Assembly: GCF_000299355.1 (NCBI RefSeq)
Contig: NC_018664.1
Span: forward strand, 2,526,380 to 2,590,379
Source of the DNA: Gottschalkia acidurici 9a
GTDB taxonomy: Bacteria; Bacillota; Clostridia; Tissierellales; Gottschalkiaceae
Direction of reading: 5' to 3'
Length of the DNA stretch: 64,000 nt
Shown: piece after piece, positions 53,515 to 62,130 of the stretch
Layout: the number at the start of each line of letters is the position of its first letter
Position numbering within the stretch: position 1 is the first letter of the stretch
The notes under the pieces: model-generated
Database searches by the model: none
Seen by the model: only the letters and a program-made list of their open reading frames with translations
Told to the model about the DNA's origin: nothing
Program-made: the position numbers and the translations under genes

Positions 53515-54693
53515 ATGATACTAGAAAAAACTTTTATAAAAAAACTTTTTAGAGATGTAGATAATATATCTTTTAAAGTGAAGTTCAAAGATAACAAAGA
53601 GATGGATTTTGGACAAAAAGAACCTGAATTTACTGTATTCGTAAATGAACCATTAGATAAGAGGGCTCTTATGAGGAGTACATCTTTAGCTTTAGGTGAA
53701 TCTTATATGGACAAAGTATTAGACGTTGAAGGTGACCTATTTAAAGCCCTTGACATAGTCCTAAGTAAAATGGATGAGTTCACAGTAGATCAAAATTCAC
53801 TTAAGAGTATACTGTTTACTTCTAATTCAGCCAAAAATCAAAAAGAAGAAGTATCTTCTCATTATGATATTGGAAACGACTTTTATAAGCTATGGCTAGA
53901 TGATACGATGAACTATTCTTGTGCCTATTTTAAATCAGAAGATAAAAGCCTTTATGAAGCTCAATGTGACAAAGTTGATTATATTATAGATAAGTTGCAT
54001 TTAGAAGAAGGCATGTCCTTATTAGATGTAGGTTGCGGATGGGGCGGTCTTTTAATAGCTGCAGCTAAAAAATATAAAATTCATGGTTTAGGAATTACAT
54101 TAAGTCAGGAACAATACGATGAGTTTAAGGAAAGAATAAAAAAAGAAGGACTTGAAGATTATCTTGACGTTAAGTTAATGGACTATCGTGAATTTAAAAA
54201 ATCTAATCTTTCATTTGATCGTGTTGTAAGTGTTGGTATGATCGAACATGTAGGAAGAGAGAACTATGATTTATTTTTAGAAAATATTGATCATGTTTTA
54301 AAGAAAAAAGGAATACTCTTACTACACTTCATTAGCGGACGTAAAGAATCTTTGGGAGACCCATGGATCAGAAAATATATTTTCCCTGGAGGCGTAATAC
54401 CTAGTCTTAGAGAAGTAATCAGTAAGGGTTCAGAAAAGAACTTCTATACAGTTGATATTGAAAGTTTAAGACGTCACTATGTAAAAACATTACTTTGCTG
54501 GTATGAGAACTTTAATAAGGAAGTTGATACTATAAGTAAAATGTTTGATGAACGATTTATAAGAATGTGGAAACTATACTTAGCTTCTTGTGCGGCTGGA
54601 TTTAACAATGGTGTGGTTGATTTACATCAAATTATATTTTCAAAAGGTGTTAATAATGATTTATCAATGACTAGAGATTATTTATATAGATAG
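53515..54693 (+). CDS. cfa: Cyclopropane-fatty-acyl-phospholipid synthase
   Basis: A ~392-aa SAM-dependent enzyme that methylenates unsaturated acyl chains in membrane lipids. The N-terminal domain is followed by SHYDIGNDFYKLWLDDTMNYSCAYF, the SAM site LLDVGCGWGGLLIAAAKKY and MIEHVGRENYDLF, all family hallmarks. Frames open upstream at 53488, but the AAAGGA site at 53500-53505 points to ATG 53515. Substrate supply would be unsaturated phospholipids; it fits stationary-phase or acid stress. Confidence 0.94.
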   Translation: MILEKTFIKKLFRDVDNISFKVKFKDNKEMDFGQKEPEFTVFVNEPLDKRALMRSTSLALGESYMDKVLDVEGDLFKALDIVLSKMDEFTVDQNSLKSILFTSNSAKNQKEEVSSHYDIGNDFYKLWLDDTMNYSCAYFKSEDKSLYEAQCDKVDYIIDKLHLEEGMSLLDVGCGWGGLLIAAAKKYKIHGLGITLSQEQYDEFKERIKKEGLEDYLDVKLMDYREFKKSNLSFDRVVSVGMIEHVGRENYDLFLENIDHVLKKKGILLLHFISGRKESLGDPWIRKYIFPGGVIPSLREVISKGSEKNFYTVDIESLRRHYVKTLLCWYENFNKEVDTISKMFDERFIRMWKLYLASCAAGFNNGVVDLHQIIFSKGVNNDLSMTRDYLYR

Positions 54694-54705
54694 AATGACT
54701 CAAAA

Positions 54706-54753
54706 TAAAAAACCTCCTACTACAATTTCCATTGTATGATAGAAGGTTTTTTA
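54706..54753. terminator. Bidirectional terminator between cfa and feoB
   Basis: Imperfect stem built from AAAAAACCT...ACAAT and ATTGT...AGAAGGTTTTTT around a TTCC loop, with A and T runs on the two sides of convergent genes. Confidence 0.75.
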
Positions 54754-54778
54754 CTTTTATATTAACTTTTATAATTTT

Positions 54779-56641
54779 CTATATGATAATTTGTGCTAAT
54801 ATTCCAGCTGTTAAGAATGCAAGTACAAAACTACTTACCCATATTAACGCTGATTCTTTCCAGCTTCTTTCTTTGAATATAACCATTATAGCAGCTATAC
54901 AAGGTACAAATAATGTTATTGCTACTAATGATACTATAACTTGGCTACCTGTTAGTATTCCTTTAGCTACTAAGTCATTTAATCCTGCAGCACCAAAGTC
55001 TCTTCTAACTATACCCATTATGAATGCTCTTGATGTTTCAGCAGGTAGCTTTAAGAATCCTTCTGTAAATGGTGCTAAGGCAGTTGATATTGCATCCAGT
55101 GATCCGGTAATTTGCATAACTGATATTATAATAGCACCTATTGCGAATAATGGTGTTGCTTCTTTTATGAACATTTTTGATTTGTTATAAGTTTTTCTTA
55201 ATACATTAGAGAATACTGGTAATCTAAGTGGTGGTAAGTCTATTAATAAATCTGTAGATTTACCCGGCATTATCTTGTTTAATAAAGTTCCTGTCAATAC
55301 GAAAACTATAAATATAGTTAAAACATATATAAGTAGTGCTTTAAAACCTAATGGAGATATAAGTCCCATAATAACACCTAATTGTGCTGAACAAGGTATC
55401 GCTATACATAAAAGCATTGTGGCTATAAACTTCTCTCTTTTTGATCCTAATAATCTAGTAGTTATAGTTGCCATAGTAACACAACCAAAACCTAAAATCA
55501 TAGGTATTACTGCTCTACCATTCAATCCTAAAAACGTAAGAACTCTGTCTACTAGTGCAGCTATTCTTGGTAAGTATCCTGAATCTTCCATGATCGATAA
55601 GAAGAAATAAAAACCAACAACTAGCGGTAATAATAGCCCTAGTATATATATAGGAACCATTGTTAATATACCAAACTCACCTATTAACATTTGTCCTATT
55701 ACTGATGCCTCATCTATTACTTTTCCAACAGTATTCATTATAAGGTCATAATAATATCCACCCATTATTACTTCTTCAGTTATTCCTACTACTGTTTGAG
55801 CTACAAAGACTCCTATTGCTTGATACATTACGTATAAAGTTATTAATAATATCGGTATTCCTGTTAATGGCTGAAGCATCCATTTTCCTAGTTTGTTTCC
55901 AAATGAAGAGCTATCTTTTACTTGCGAAACAGCTTTATCCATAATCTCATCTACTCTACTTCTTCTTAATTTGTAGACCTCTTCTCTTTTGCCTTCAATT
56001 CCTTTTATATTATGTCTTTCAATTATATTTTTGTCTTCCTCTATTACAAGAAGTGCTTCTGATTCTGTATCAACCTTGTCCATTACCTTATTCATTAATT
56101 CTTTTACTTCTTTGATTGGATTACCCTTTTTAGCTCTAGGTATAGCATTTTTAATATTTTCTAGACCCTCTTTTTTAGTAGCAGTCGTAGGTATTACTTC
56201 TACTCCTAATTCTTTTGATAAGGTCTTAATATCTATATTTATTCCATTTCTCTTAACATCATCCATCATGTTTAAAGCTATTACCATAGGTTTTCCCATA
56301 TCTATGATTTGTTGAGTTAAAAATAAGTCTCTCTCCATGTGGACTGCATCAACTACGTTCACTATAACATCTGAATAAAGTATTATATCACGCGCAACAC
56401 TTTCCTCATCATTAAATGACGATACCCCATATACTCCTGGTGTATCCATAACTACATCTTTATCTAACTTACCCATGCTTATGTCTATTGTTGTTCCAGG
56501 AAAGTTAGATACATCTACGTATATTCCTGTTAAATAGTTAAAAAATACTGATTTACCTACATTAGGATTACCAGCTAATACTATTTTCTTTGCATCTTTA
56601 GGTATTTCTATCTCCATTGCTGGATTATGACAACTGCTCAT
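54779..56641 (-). CDS. feoB: Ferrous iron transport protein B
   Basis: A ~620-aa GTPase-permease for Fe2+. The N-terminal G domain has GNPNVGKS (24-31), NFPGTTID, DTPGVYG and NMMDD; a helical region follows and then a core of about nine membrane segments with paired Gate motifs (RAVIPMILGFGCVTMA; ETSRAFIMGIVRRDFGAAG). It is somewhat shorter than E. coli FeoB (773). TTG 56659 is in frame, but GAGAGGAGAC points to ATG 56641. Third gene of the Fur-controlled operon. Confidence 0.95.
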   Translation of the reverse strand: MSSCHNPAMEIEIPKDAKKIVLAGNPNVGKSVFFNYLTGIYVDVSNFPGTTIDISMGKLDKDVVMDTPGVYGVSSFNDEESVARDIILYSDVIVNVVDAVHMERDLFLTQQIIDMGKPMVIALNMMDDVKRNGINIDIKTLSKELGVEVIPTTATKKEGLENIKNAIPRAKKGNPIKEVKELMNKVMDKVDTESEALLVIEEDKNIIERHNIKGIEGKREEVYKLRRSRVDEIMDKAVSQVKDSSSFGNKLGKWMLQPLTGIPILLITLYVMYQAIGVFVAQTVVGITEEVIMGGYYYDLIMNTVGKVIDEASVIGQMLIGEFGILTMVPIYILGLLLPLVVGFYFFLSIMEDSGYLPRIAALVDRVLTFLGLNGRAVIPMILGFGCVTMATITTRLLGSKREKFIATMLLCIAIPCSAQLGVIMGLISPLGFKALLIYVLTIFIVFVLTGTLLNKIMPGKSTDLLIDLPPLRLPVFSNVLRKTYNKSKMFIKEATPLFAIGAIIISVMQITGSLDAISTALAPFTEGFLKLPAETSRAFIMGIVRRDFGAAGLNDLVAKGILTGSQVIVSLVAITLFVPCIAAIMVIFKERSWKESALIWVSSFVLAFLTAGILAQIII

Positions 56642-56693
56642 ATTCCGTCTCCTCTCCAAAGCTTAAGTAATTCTCAATTCTGTTCGTTTTAAA

Positions 56694-56912
56694 TTAAGCT
56701 ATTTTTATTTCTATTTGTCTTGAGAGATTTCTCCCTATGGCTATTTCTTGCATTCTATTTTGTAAAATAATAGGTCCTGCTGGTATCTTTTCAGAACATA
56801 TAAGCTTTGCACCTTCACATATTCCTAACCTAATTGCTTGGATTCTTATATTTTCATCTGGAATTCTTATTATCTCAATTTTTTGTCCTTTAGTAGCACA
56901 ATCTAAAGTCAT
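56694..56912 (-). CDS. feoA: FeoA family ferrous iron transport protein
   Basis: A 72-aa SH3-like protein (LGICEGAKLICSEKIPAGPIIL; ending AIGRNLSRQIEI), needed for FeoB function. It is 52 bp upstream of feoB and 19 bp downstream of the small Cys-rich gene. Confidence 0.92.
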   Translation of the reverse strand: MTLDCATKGQKIEIIRIPDENIRIQAIRLGICEGAKLICSEKIPAGPIILQNRMQEIAIGRNLSRQIEIKIA

Positions 56913-56930
56913 TTAAATTCCTCCTTATAT

Positions 56931-57071
56931 TTATCTTTTATTTTTTGCGCTAGGACAATTACTACAATTACATCCTCCCGCTTTTATTGATTTTACAACC
57001 TCTTTTATACTAAACCATCCTACGACTGCTATCACTATTCCACCCATAACATATCCTAGTAACTTATCCAT
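56931..57071 (-). CDS. FeoB-associated Cys-rich small membrane protein
   Basis: A 46-aa protein too short for usual ORF cut-offs: one membrane helix (YVMGGIVIAVVGWFSI) and a C-terminal Cys cluster (GGCNCSNCPSAKNK). This matches the small FeoB-associated family. ATG 57071 has AGGAGGTGCATC upstream. It is the first gene of the feo operon, directly behind the Fur box; in many genomes it follows feoB instead. Confidence 0.85.
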   Translation of the reverse strand: MDKLLGYVMGGIVIAVVGWFSIKEVVKSIKAGGCNCSNCPSAKNKR

Positions 57072-57118
57072 GATGCACCTCCTAGGCATTTTTTATTTAT
57101 CATTAAGTTGACGAAGTC

Positions 57119-57137
57119 GATAACGATTCTCATTAAC
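57119..57137 (-). promoter_or_regulatory. Fur box of the feo operon
   Basis: GATAACGATTCTCATTAAC matches the 19-bp Fur consensus (GATAATGATAATCATTATC) at about 15-16 of 19 positions and lies just downstream of the -10 box, so iron-replete Fur should repress the operon. Confidence 0.8.
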
Positions 57138-57140
57138 GTA

Positions 57141-57169
57141 ATTGTACCTTATTAATTTAACTTTGTCAA
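57141..57169 (-). promoter_or_regulatory. Sigma-A promoter of the feo operon
   Basis: On the minus strand, -35 TTGACA (57164-57169) and -10 TACAAT (57141-57146), spacer 17 bp. Confidence 0.85.
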
Positions 57170-57293
57170 TATAATTAGCTTTGATTTGTATAAAATTTAT
57201 CACGCTTTTACTAATTAATGTAGTTTTATTATAACTTTAATTACAATTTACAACTTCTTATTACAATAAAGTGGGTTTTTAGACAGGAATACG

Positions 57294-57322
57294 TTGTAGT
57301 TTATATATATTCCTTGTATAAT
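57294..57322 (+). promoter_or_regulatory. Sigma-A promoter of the small broken gene
   Basis: -35 TTGTAG (57294-57299) and -10 TATAAT (57317-57322), spacer 17 bp, 38 bp upstream of the TTG start at 57361. Confidence 0.75.
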
Positions 57323-57360
57323 ATTAGTACATACTATTTATATTTAGGGAGGAGATTTAA

Positions 57361-57734
57361 TTGATAAGCTTTGATAATGGAAAAGTTAGTTATACTATGG
57401 ACTTAAATAATCAAAAAAATATTTACATCTTAAAGCTTGTGGTTTCTTTAGTGTAGAAGATGGACAATCTTTCTTAAATGACTATAATAAAGTCGTTAAA
57501 ACTTTCAACACAAGCTCATATAATCTAATAATTGACGCTTCTGACTTAAAGGCATCTGGTGCAGGTTCTGCTGAACTGTTAGGTAAATTACTACATAGAT
57601 ACATAGAAGTTCCTTTCAACAAAAGATATTTAGTAGCTGATAACCCTGTAACTAAAAGCCAATTTAGACGTTTAGGTGAACAAGTTCCTGGCTGGGATGT
57701 TGAGTACATAGAAAGTTTAAGTCAAGTTATATAG
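57361..57734 (+). pseudogene. Small soluble protein gene with one-base frameshift in a poly-A tract
   Basis: Promoter, a GGGAGGAG site and TTG 57361 start MISFDNGKVSYTMDLNNQK, but the frame stops at TAG after ~31 codons. If the run of seven A residues (57413-57419) had eight, the frame would continue as KKYLHLKACGFFSVEDGQSF ... and end at 57734 with ...VEYIESLSQVI, about 124 aa, directly before a strong terminator. The product looks soluble alpha/beta, faintly STAS-like (NLIIDASDLKASG), and I do not recognise it firmly. All other gene signals are intact, so either the run is miscalled or the gene is freshly inactivated or slippage-controlled. Confidence 0.75.
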
Positions 57735-57741
57735 TAAACGT

Positions 57742-57773
57742 AAAAAACCACATAAAATCTTATGTGGTTTTTT
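57742..57773. terminator. Bidirectional terminator between the broken gene and the KAS III-like gene
   Basis: Perfect 14-bp stem (57742-57755 with 57760-57773) with A and T runs as its outer ends. Confidence 0.92.
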
Positions 57774-57777
57774 TATT

Positions 57778-58785
57778 TTAAAATTTATATAGTATTGATA
57801 CTGTTGTTGATCCAGAACCTACAGAGCAAAATACACAACTATCTCCGTCTTTAATTATTCCAGACTCTAACTTCTTATGTAATGCTAATATTGGACTAGT
57901 TACTCCTGTATATCCATACTCATCTCCTACGTATACCATTCTACTATTGTCTACATTTAATTTCGAGAGAGTTTCTTTTGAAGACGGATTAGAAAACTGA
58001 GAAAAAACATAGTGATCAATTTCTCTAGGTGATATATTATTATCATATGTTACTTCTTCTATAATTCTCATCCAATAATCCGATAAAAAATCACTATCAA
58101 AAGGATCCCAAAACCATTTTTTATCTTCTTCATCCAATATACAGTCTCTTATAGTTCTTGAATACCCTATCTTGGGCATTAAAATATTATCATGCTCAGT
58201 AGTTTTTGTGTAGTAAACTGAATCAATAAATCCTCTTTCTATATCTTCTTCTTCTTTTTCCAATATCATAGCGGCTGATAAGTCACCAAAGTTTGGATAC
58301 GTTACTGAGTCATTTTTACTTACTACTGAACTTATGAGAAGAGAACCTACAACTAAAGCTTTTTTAAATTTTTTATGTGTTTTAAGAATTCTTGAAACTT
58401 GATCCATTGCTGATAACATCCCTATGCAGTTGCTATTTGTGTCATATACCATCTTCGCATTTGTTGCTTCTATCATATGTACCAATTTTATAGCATTTGA
58501 AGGTGAGGTATACTCTGGAGTGTCTGTCGCAAAAACAACTATATCAATTTCATCTACATTAATATTAGAATTTTTCAGAGCATTAATACTTGCATTATAT
58601 GCCATAGTGATAACTGTTTCTTTAGGGTCATCTGAGTGATAACGATAATTTCTTTCTAAGTGAGTTAAGAGACCTTCTACTTCTACCTCTAATTGATTAA
58701 AGTGCTTTATAAAGTACTCATTACTTAGTCTGTTAGTTGGATGATATATACCTGTGCCTTTAATATTAATATTTTGATATTTCAC
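57778..58785 (-). CDS. 3-oxoacyl-ACP synthase III-like protein with non-canonical catalytic residues
   Basis: A ~335-aa thiolase-fold protein of the FabH family. The nucleophile is present in YDTNSNCIGMLSAMD (Cys ~119) and the family end VGSGSTTVSILYKF is intact. Where FabH has the HQAN motif this protein reads YVFSQFSNPS, and where it has the YGN motif with catalytic Asn it reads EYGYTGVTSP, so the catalytic His and Asn appear replaced. It may use another acyl chemistry or be specialised for an unknown product. GTG 58794 overlaps the AAGGAG site, so GTG 58785 is the better start. It stands alone. Confidence 0.82.
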   Translation of the reverse strand: MKYQNINIKGTGIYHPTNRLSNEYFIKHFNQLEVEVEGLLTHLERNYRYHSDDPKETVITMAYNASINALKNSNINVDEIDIVVFATDTPEYTSPSNAIKLVHMIEATNAKMVYDTNSNCIGMLSAMDQVSRILKTHKKFKKALVVGSLLISSVVSKNDSVTYPNFGDLSAAMILEKEEEDIERGFIDSVYYTKTTEHDNILMPKIGYSRTIRDCILDEEDKKWFWDPFDSDFLSDYWMRIIEEVTYDNNISPREIDHYVFSQFSNPSSKETLSKLNVDNSRMVYVGDEYGYTGVTSPILALHKKLESGIIKDGDSCVFCSVGSGSTTVSILYKF

Positions 58786-58794
58786 TTTCTTCAC

Positions 58795-59007
58795 TCCTTA
58801 TTATCAGATTAGTTTTTAAATAACTTCCCGTCTTACTACAATTAGTTTCTTCATAGATATTTTTTAATTTTTTAGTTGTAGAGTTTTCAAATATTTTTAA
58901 AGTTCTCTAATGATTTCAAAAATATTCTTCCTCATATGTAAATTATATCATTATTAAGTAGCAGTTTGTCAGATTTTTTATCAAATTCCAACTATAATCG
59001 CTACATT
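58795..59007. other. Gene-free spacer upstream of the KAS III-like gene
   Basis: AT-rich with no supported gene on either strand. A TATAAT on the minus strand near 58940 could be a -10 box for the KAS III-like gene but its -35 is poor. Confidence 0.5.
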
Positions 59008-59036
59008 TTGACAATAATAAATAGGTGTGATATTGT
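59008..59036 (+). promoter_or_regulatory. Extended -10 promoter of the metal-chelate ABC operon
   Basis: -35 TTGACA (59008-59013), 17-bp spacer, -10 TATTGT (59031-59036) with the TGn extension (TGA at 59028-59030). Transcription would start near 59043, leaving a ~275-nt leader before the first gene at 59320. Confidence 0.7.
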
Positions 59037-59041
59037 GTTAT

Positions 59042-59160
59042 CAGTTAAATATATCACCATAGAGATTCTTAAAATAGTTCTCAAGATTAATAAGAATCTT
59101 GGTGGGTTTATATATGCTGAGATGATGTAAAAATTATGTTTCATATCATTTCAGTGTGTA
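59042..59160 (+). promoter_or_regulatory. Structured leader RNA upstream of the metal-chelate ABC operon
   Basis: Two hairpins can form. The first has AGATTCTTA/TAAGAATCT (59063-59071 with 59091-59099) extended across a 3-nt bulge by CACCA/TGGTG (59055-59059 with 59100-59104) and by an outer CAG/CTG. The second pairs TGAGATGAT with ATCATTTCA (about 59118-59126 with 59145-59153). It does not match cobalamin or other riboswitches I know. Confidence 0.45.
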
Positions 59161-59319
59161 AAATTTATGAAGCATAAATCTGATAAAGTACAATTTAAAT
59201 ATTTGCCTCTTATTTTGCACACATATGCTATAAATGAACGAGTACATCTTGTAACTTTTTCCATCTTCTTGGCTATTACTTTAAAATTATTTAAATTTAT
59301 TTGATGGGAGGTTCTAATT

Positions 59320-60264
59320 TTGATTAAAAAAAATAAAGCAATATTTTTATTAATTTTAACTTTTGCTTTGGTATTTTCATTTCTAGGTTGTTCAGGTACT
59401 ACTGACTTATCTGACAGTAGCGAAGATAATGTCAAAAACAATACTAGCTTTCCAATAACTATAACAGATTCTTATAATAGAACCGTAACACTAGGTAGTG
59501 AGCCTCAAAAGATTATATCTATTGCTCCTAATATTACTGAAATTATATTTTCACTAGGTGAATCAGATAAATTAATTGGACGCTCTGAATATTGTGATTA
59601 TCCTGAAGATGTTAAAAATATTCCTTCAGTAGGTTCTTTAACAGATCCTAATTTAGAAAAAATTGTTGAATTAAAACCAGATCTTGTTATAGTTTCACCT
59701 ATTGTTCCTGAAGAAATTATTGCTAAGCTAGATGAGCTTGGATTAAAGGTGGTATCTTTTCATGGTAAGGAAAACTTTGATGGAACATACGAGATTATAG
59801 AAAATGTAGCTAGGGTTTTAAATGATAATGAAAGCGCAGAAAAACTTATCTCAGAAATGAAAGCTAAAGTTCAAAGTGTTGTAGATAAGGTGAAAGATGA
59901 ACCTAAAGTAAGTACTTATTATGCCTTATCTTTTGGAAAGTCTGGAGATTACACTGCTGGAAGTGATACCTTCATAGGTGAGATGATAGAATTAGCTGGT
60001 GGTAATAACATAGCTGATGATATATCTGGTTGGGCATATAGTTTAGAAAAGTTAGTAGAAAAAAATCCTGATATAATTATTTGTTCAAAATATAGTGATT
60101 CAAAACAAGGTATAGAAAATTCTAATGGGTATAAAGATTTAGATGCTATCAAGAATGGTAAGCTTTATGAGATAGATAATAATCTACTTGATAGACAAGG
60201 TCCTAGAGTTGCAGATGGACTTGTAGAAATCGCTAAGATAATACATCCTGAGGTTTTTAAATAG
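59320..60264 (+). CDS. BtuF/FecB-like metal-chelate ABC transporter substrate-binding lipoprotein
   Basis: A 314-aa type III binding protein. Signal peptide with lipobox FLGC (Cys ~24). The mature domain shows ITDSYNRTVTLGSEPQKIISIAPNITEIIFSLG (excerpt SIAPNITEIIFSLG) and a central helical backbone, ending with DNNLLDRQGPRVADGLVEIAK. It most resembles BtuF (corrinoid) proteins, but iron-siderophore or haem ligands are possible. The start is TTG at 59320 with GGGAGG upstream. First gene of a three-gene operon. Confidence 0.88.
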   Translation: MIKKNKAIFLLILTFALVFSFLGCSGTTDLSDSSEDNVKNNTSFPITITDSYNRTVTLGSEPQKIISIAPNITEIIFSLGESDKLIGRSEYCDYPEDVKNIPSVGSLTDPNLEKIVELKPDLVIVSPIVPEEIIAKLDELGLKVVSFHGKENFDGTYEIIENVARVLNDNESAEKLISEMKAKVQSVVDKVKDEPKVSTYYALSFGKSGDYTAGSDTFIGEMIELAGGNNIADDISGWAYSLEKLVEKNPDIIICSKYSDSKQGIENSNGYKDLDAIKNGKLYEIDNNLLDRQGPRVADGLVEIAKIIHPEVFK

Positions 60265-60280
60265 TTTAGGGGTAATTTAA

Positions 60281-61336
60281 ATGATATTTATTAAAAAGAA
60301 AAAAATATTGAATCTAGCTTTAGTTATTTCATTCGTTATTTTGTTATTATTAATAGCTCTCTCAGCTACTATTGGAGTTGCAAATGTATCTTTTTTAGAC
60401 GCTATTAAAATAATGATTAGTAAAGTTCCTATTTTAAATAAATTTTTGTTTAATAATGATATAGATAGTTCACATTCTTTAATAATCTTAAATTTAAGAT
60501 TACCTCGTATCATTCTAGCGTCTTTAATTGGCGCTGGTCTATCTATAGTAGGTGCAACTCTCCAAGGCATGTTCAAGAATCCTATGGCAGATCCTTATGT
60601 TCTTGGAATATCTTCAGGAGCTTCTTTAGGTGCTACTATTGCAATAATTCTTGGTGCTGGATATACATTTTTTGGAGTGGGTATAGTAACTTTATGTGCA
60701 TTTTTAGGCTCTATACTTACTATGCTCTTTGTTTATAGTATATCTAAAGTAGGAAGTAAAGTACCAGTAACTACAATTTTACTCTCAGGAGTTGCTATAA
60801 ACTTTATGTTATCTTCTATAGTTTCTATTATTATGGTATTTAATAGAGATCAAGTAGAAAAAATTATATTTTGGACTATGGGTAGTGTTTCCTCAGCAGG
60901 TTGGAATCAAATTCTTATAATTTTTCCAATAGTGTGTTTAGGTATTTTTACATTGATGTCCTTTTCAAGAGATTTAAATTTAATGTCTACTGGTGAAGAA
61001 ACAGCCATTAGCCTTGGAGTTGAAGTTGAGAAAACAAAAAAAATCTTAATCCTTGTATGTTCACTCCTAGTTGCTACTTGCGTGTCCTTTAGTGGTATTA
61101 TTGGGTTTGTAGGACTTATAATTCCACATACAGTTCGCTTAATTATAGGCTCTGACCATAGAACTTTACTTCCATTTTCGGTAGTTGGCGGAGCAATATT
61201 TATGGTGATTTGTGATACTATTGCAAGAAGTGTTATTCCTCCAATGGAGATACCTGTTGGTGCTATAACTTCAGTATTAGGTGCACCATATTTTATTTAT
61301 TTCTTATATAAAAATAAAAAGAAGGTGTTCGGATGA
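60281..61336 (+). CDS. BtuC/FecCD-like metal-chelate ABC transporter permease
   Basis: A 351-aa permease with about ten membrane segments. LRLPRIILASLIGAGLSIVG, GTMFKNPMADPYVLGISSGA-like MFKNPMADPYVLGISSGASLG and SFSGIIGFVGLIIPHTVRLI are hallmarks of the FecCD family. It follows the binding protein by 16 bp and overlaps the ATPase gene by four bases (ATGA). Confidence 0.95.
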   Translation: MIFIKKKKILNLALVISFVILLLLIALSATIGVANVSFLDAIKIMISKVPILNKFLFNNDIDSSHSLIILNLRLPRIILASLIGAGLSIVGATLQGMFKNPMADPYVLGISSGASLGATIAIILGAGYTFFGVGIVTLCAFLGSILTMLFVYSISKVGSKVPVTTILLSGVAINFMLSSIVSIIMVFNRDQVEKIIFWTMGSVSSAGWNQILIIFPIVCLGIFTLMSFSRDLNLMSTGEETAISLGVEVEKTKKILILVCSLLVATCVSFSGIIGFVGLIIPHTVRLIIGSDHRTLLPFSVVGGAIFMVICDTIARSVIPPMEIPVGAITSVLGAPYFIYFLYKNKKKVFG

Positions 61337-62130
61337 GTTTAAATAAACATCCTCTGATTACAATAACTAATCTTAACTGGAGTTATAGTGAAGAAGCTAT
61401 TTTAAAGGATATTAATATTGATTTTTATAGTAATAGAATCTATGGAATTATTGGACCAAATGGTTCAGGTAAAACTACTCTTCTTAAAAATATTTCAAGA
61501 GCTCTATTGCCAAAAGAAGAAACTATTTTTCTTCAAGATAAGGATCTGACCAGTTTTTCCAACAAAGAACTTTCTAAAATAGTATCATATGTGCCTCAAA
61601 ATACAAATTTAGAGTTTGAATTTTCTGTTATGGATATTGTATTAATGGGTAGAAGCCCTTATTTAAAAAGATTCCAGTCTGAGAGTGAAAGTGATATTGA
61701 TATAGCAGTAAATGCAATGAAGATCACCAATACCTGGCATTTAAGAGATAAAAATATAGGTCAAGTAAGTGGTGGAGAAAGACAAAGGGCTATTATTGCT
61801 CGTGCTCTTGCTCAACAAACTGACATTATGATATTAGATGAACCTGTGTCACAACTAGATATTCAACATCAAATTGAAATACTTGATATACTAAAAGGAT
61901 TAGCAGAAAATAAAAAGCTAACTGTTATATTAAGCTTGCATGATCTTAATATTTCCTCTGAATACTGTGAACATTTGATACTAATGGATAAGGGTAAGAT
62001 TTTTAAAAGCGGAACTCCAGAAGAAATCATTTCAGAAGAAAATATTAATAAAGTATATAATATCAGAGCTCTCACAATGAAAAACCCACTTACTGGTAAA
62101 CCTCATATAATACCTTATATGAAAAAATAA
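61333..62130 (+). CDS. BtuD/FecE-like metal-chelate ABC transporter ATP-binding protein
   Basis: A 265-aa ABC ATPase. Walker A GPNGSGKTTLLK, the family-typical YVPQNTNLEFEFSVMDIVLMG and VSGGERQRAIIARALAQ, Walker B IMILDEPVSQLDIQHQ, H-loop LSLHDLN. It overlaps the permease gene by four bases and ends before a strong terminator. Confidence 0.94.
   Translation: MSLNKHPLITITNLNWSYSEEAILKDINIDFYSNRIYGIIGPNGSGKTTLLKNISRALLPKEETIFLQDKDLTSFSNKELSKIVSYVPQNTNLEFEFSVMDIVLMGRSPYLKRFQSESESDIDIAVNAMKITNTWHLRDKNIGQVSGGERQRAIIARALAQQTDIMILDEPVSQLDIQHQIEILDILKGLAENKKLTVILSLHDLNISSEYCEHLILMDKGKIFKSGTPEEIISEENINKVYNIRALTMKNPLTGKPHIIPYMKK

Noticed and set aside
59035-59130. 31-codon ORF starting GTG upstream of the metal-chelate operon
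   Set aside because: Its start codon lies within the -10 box of a good promoter, and the region forms hairpins; leader RNA is the simpler reading.
59008-59320. Cobalamin riboswitch upstream of the BtuF-like gene
   Set aside because: I looked for the conserved B12-box and core sequences and found none; only generic hairpins are present.
59151-59441. Minus-strand 96-codon ORF overlapping the BtuF-like gene start
   Set aside because: It is antisense to a signal peptide region, has no ribosome site and resembles no family.
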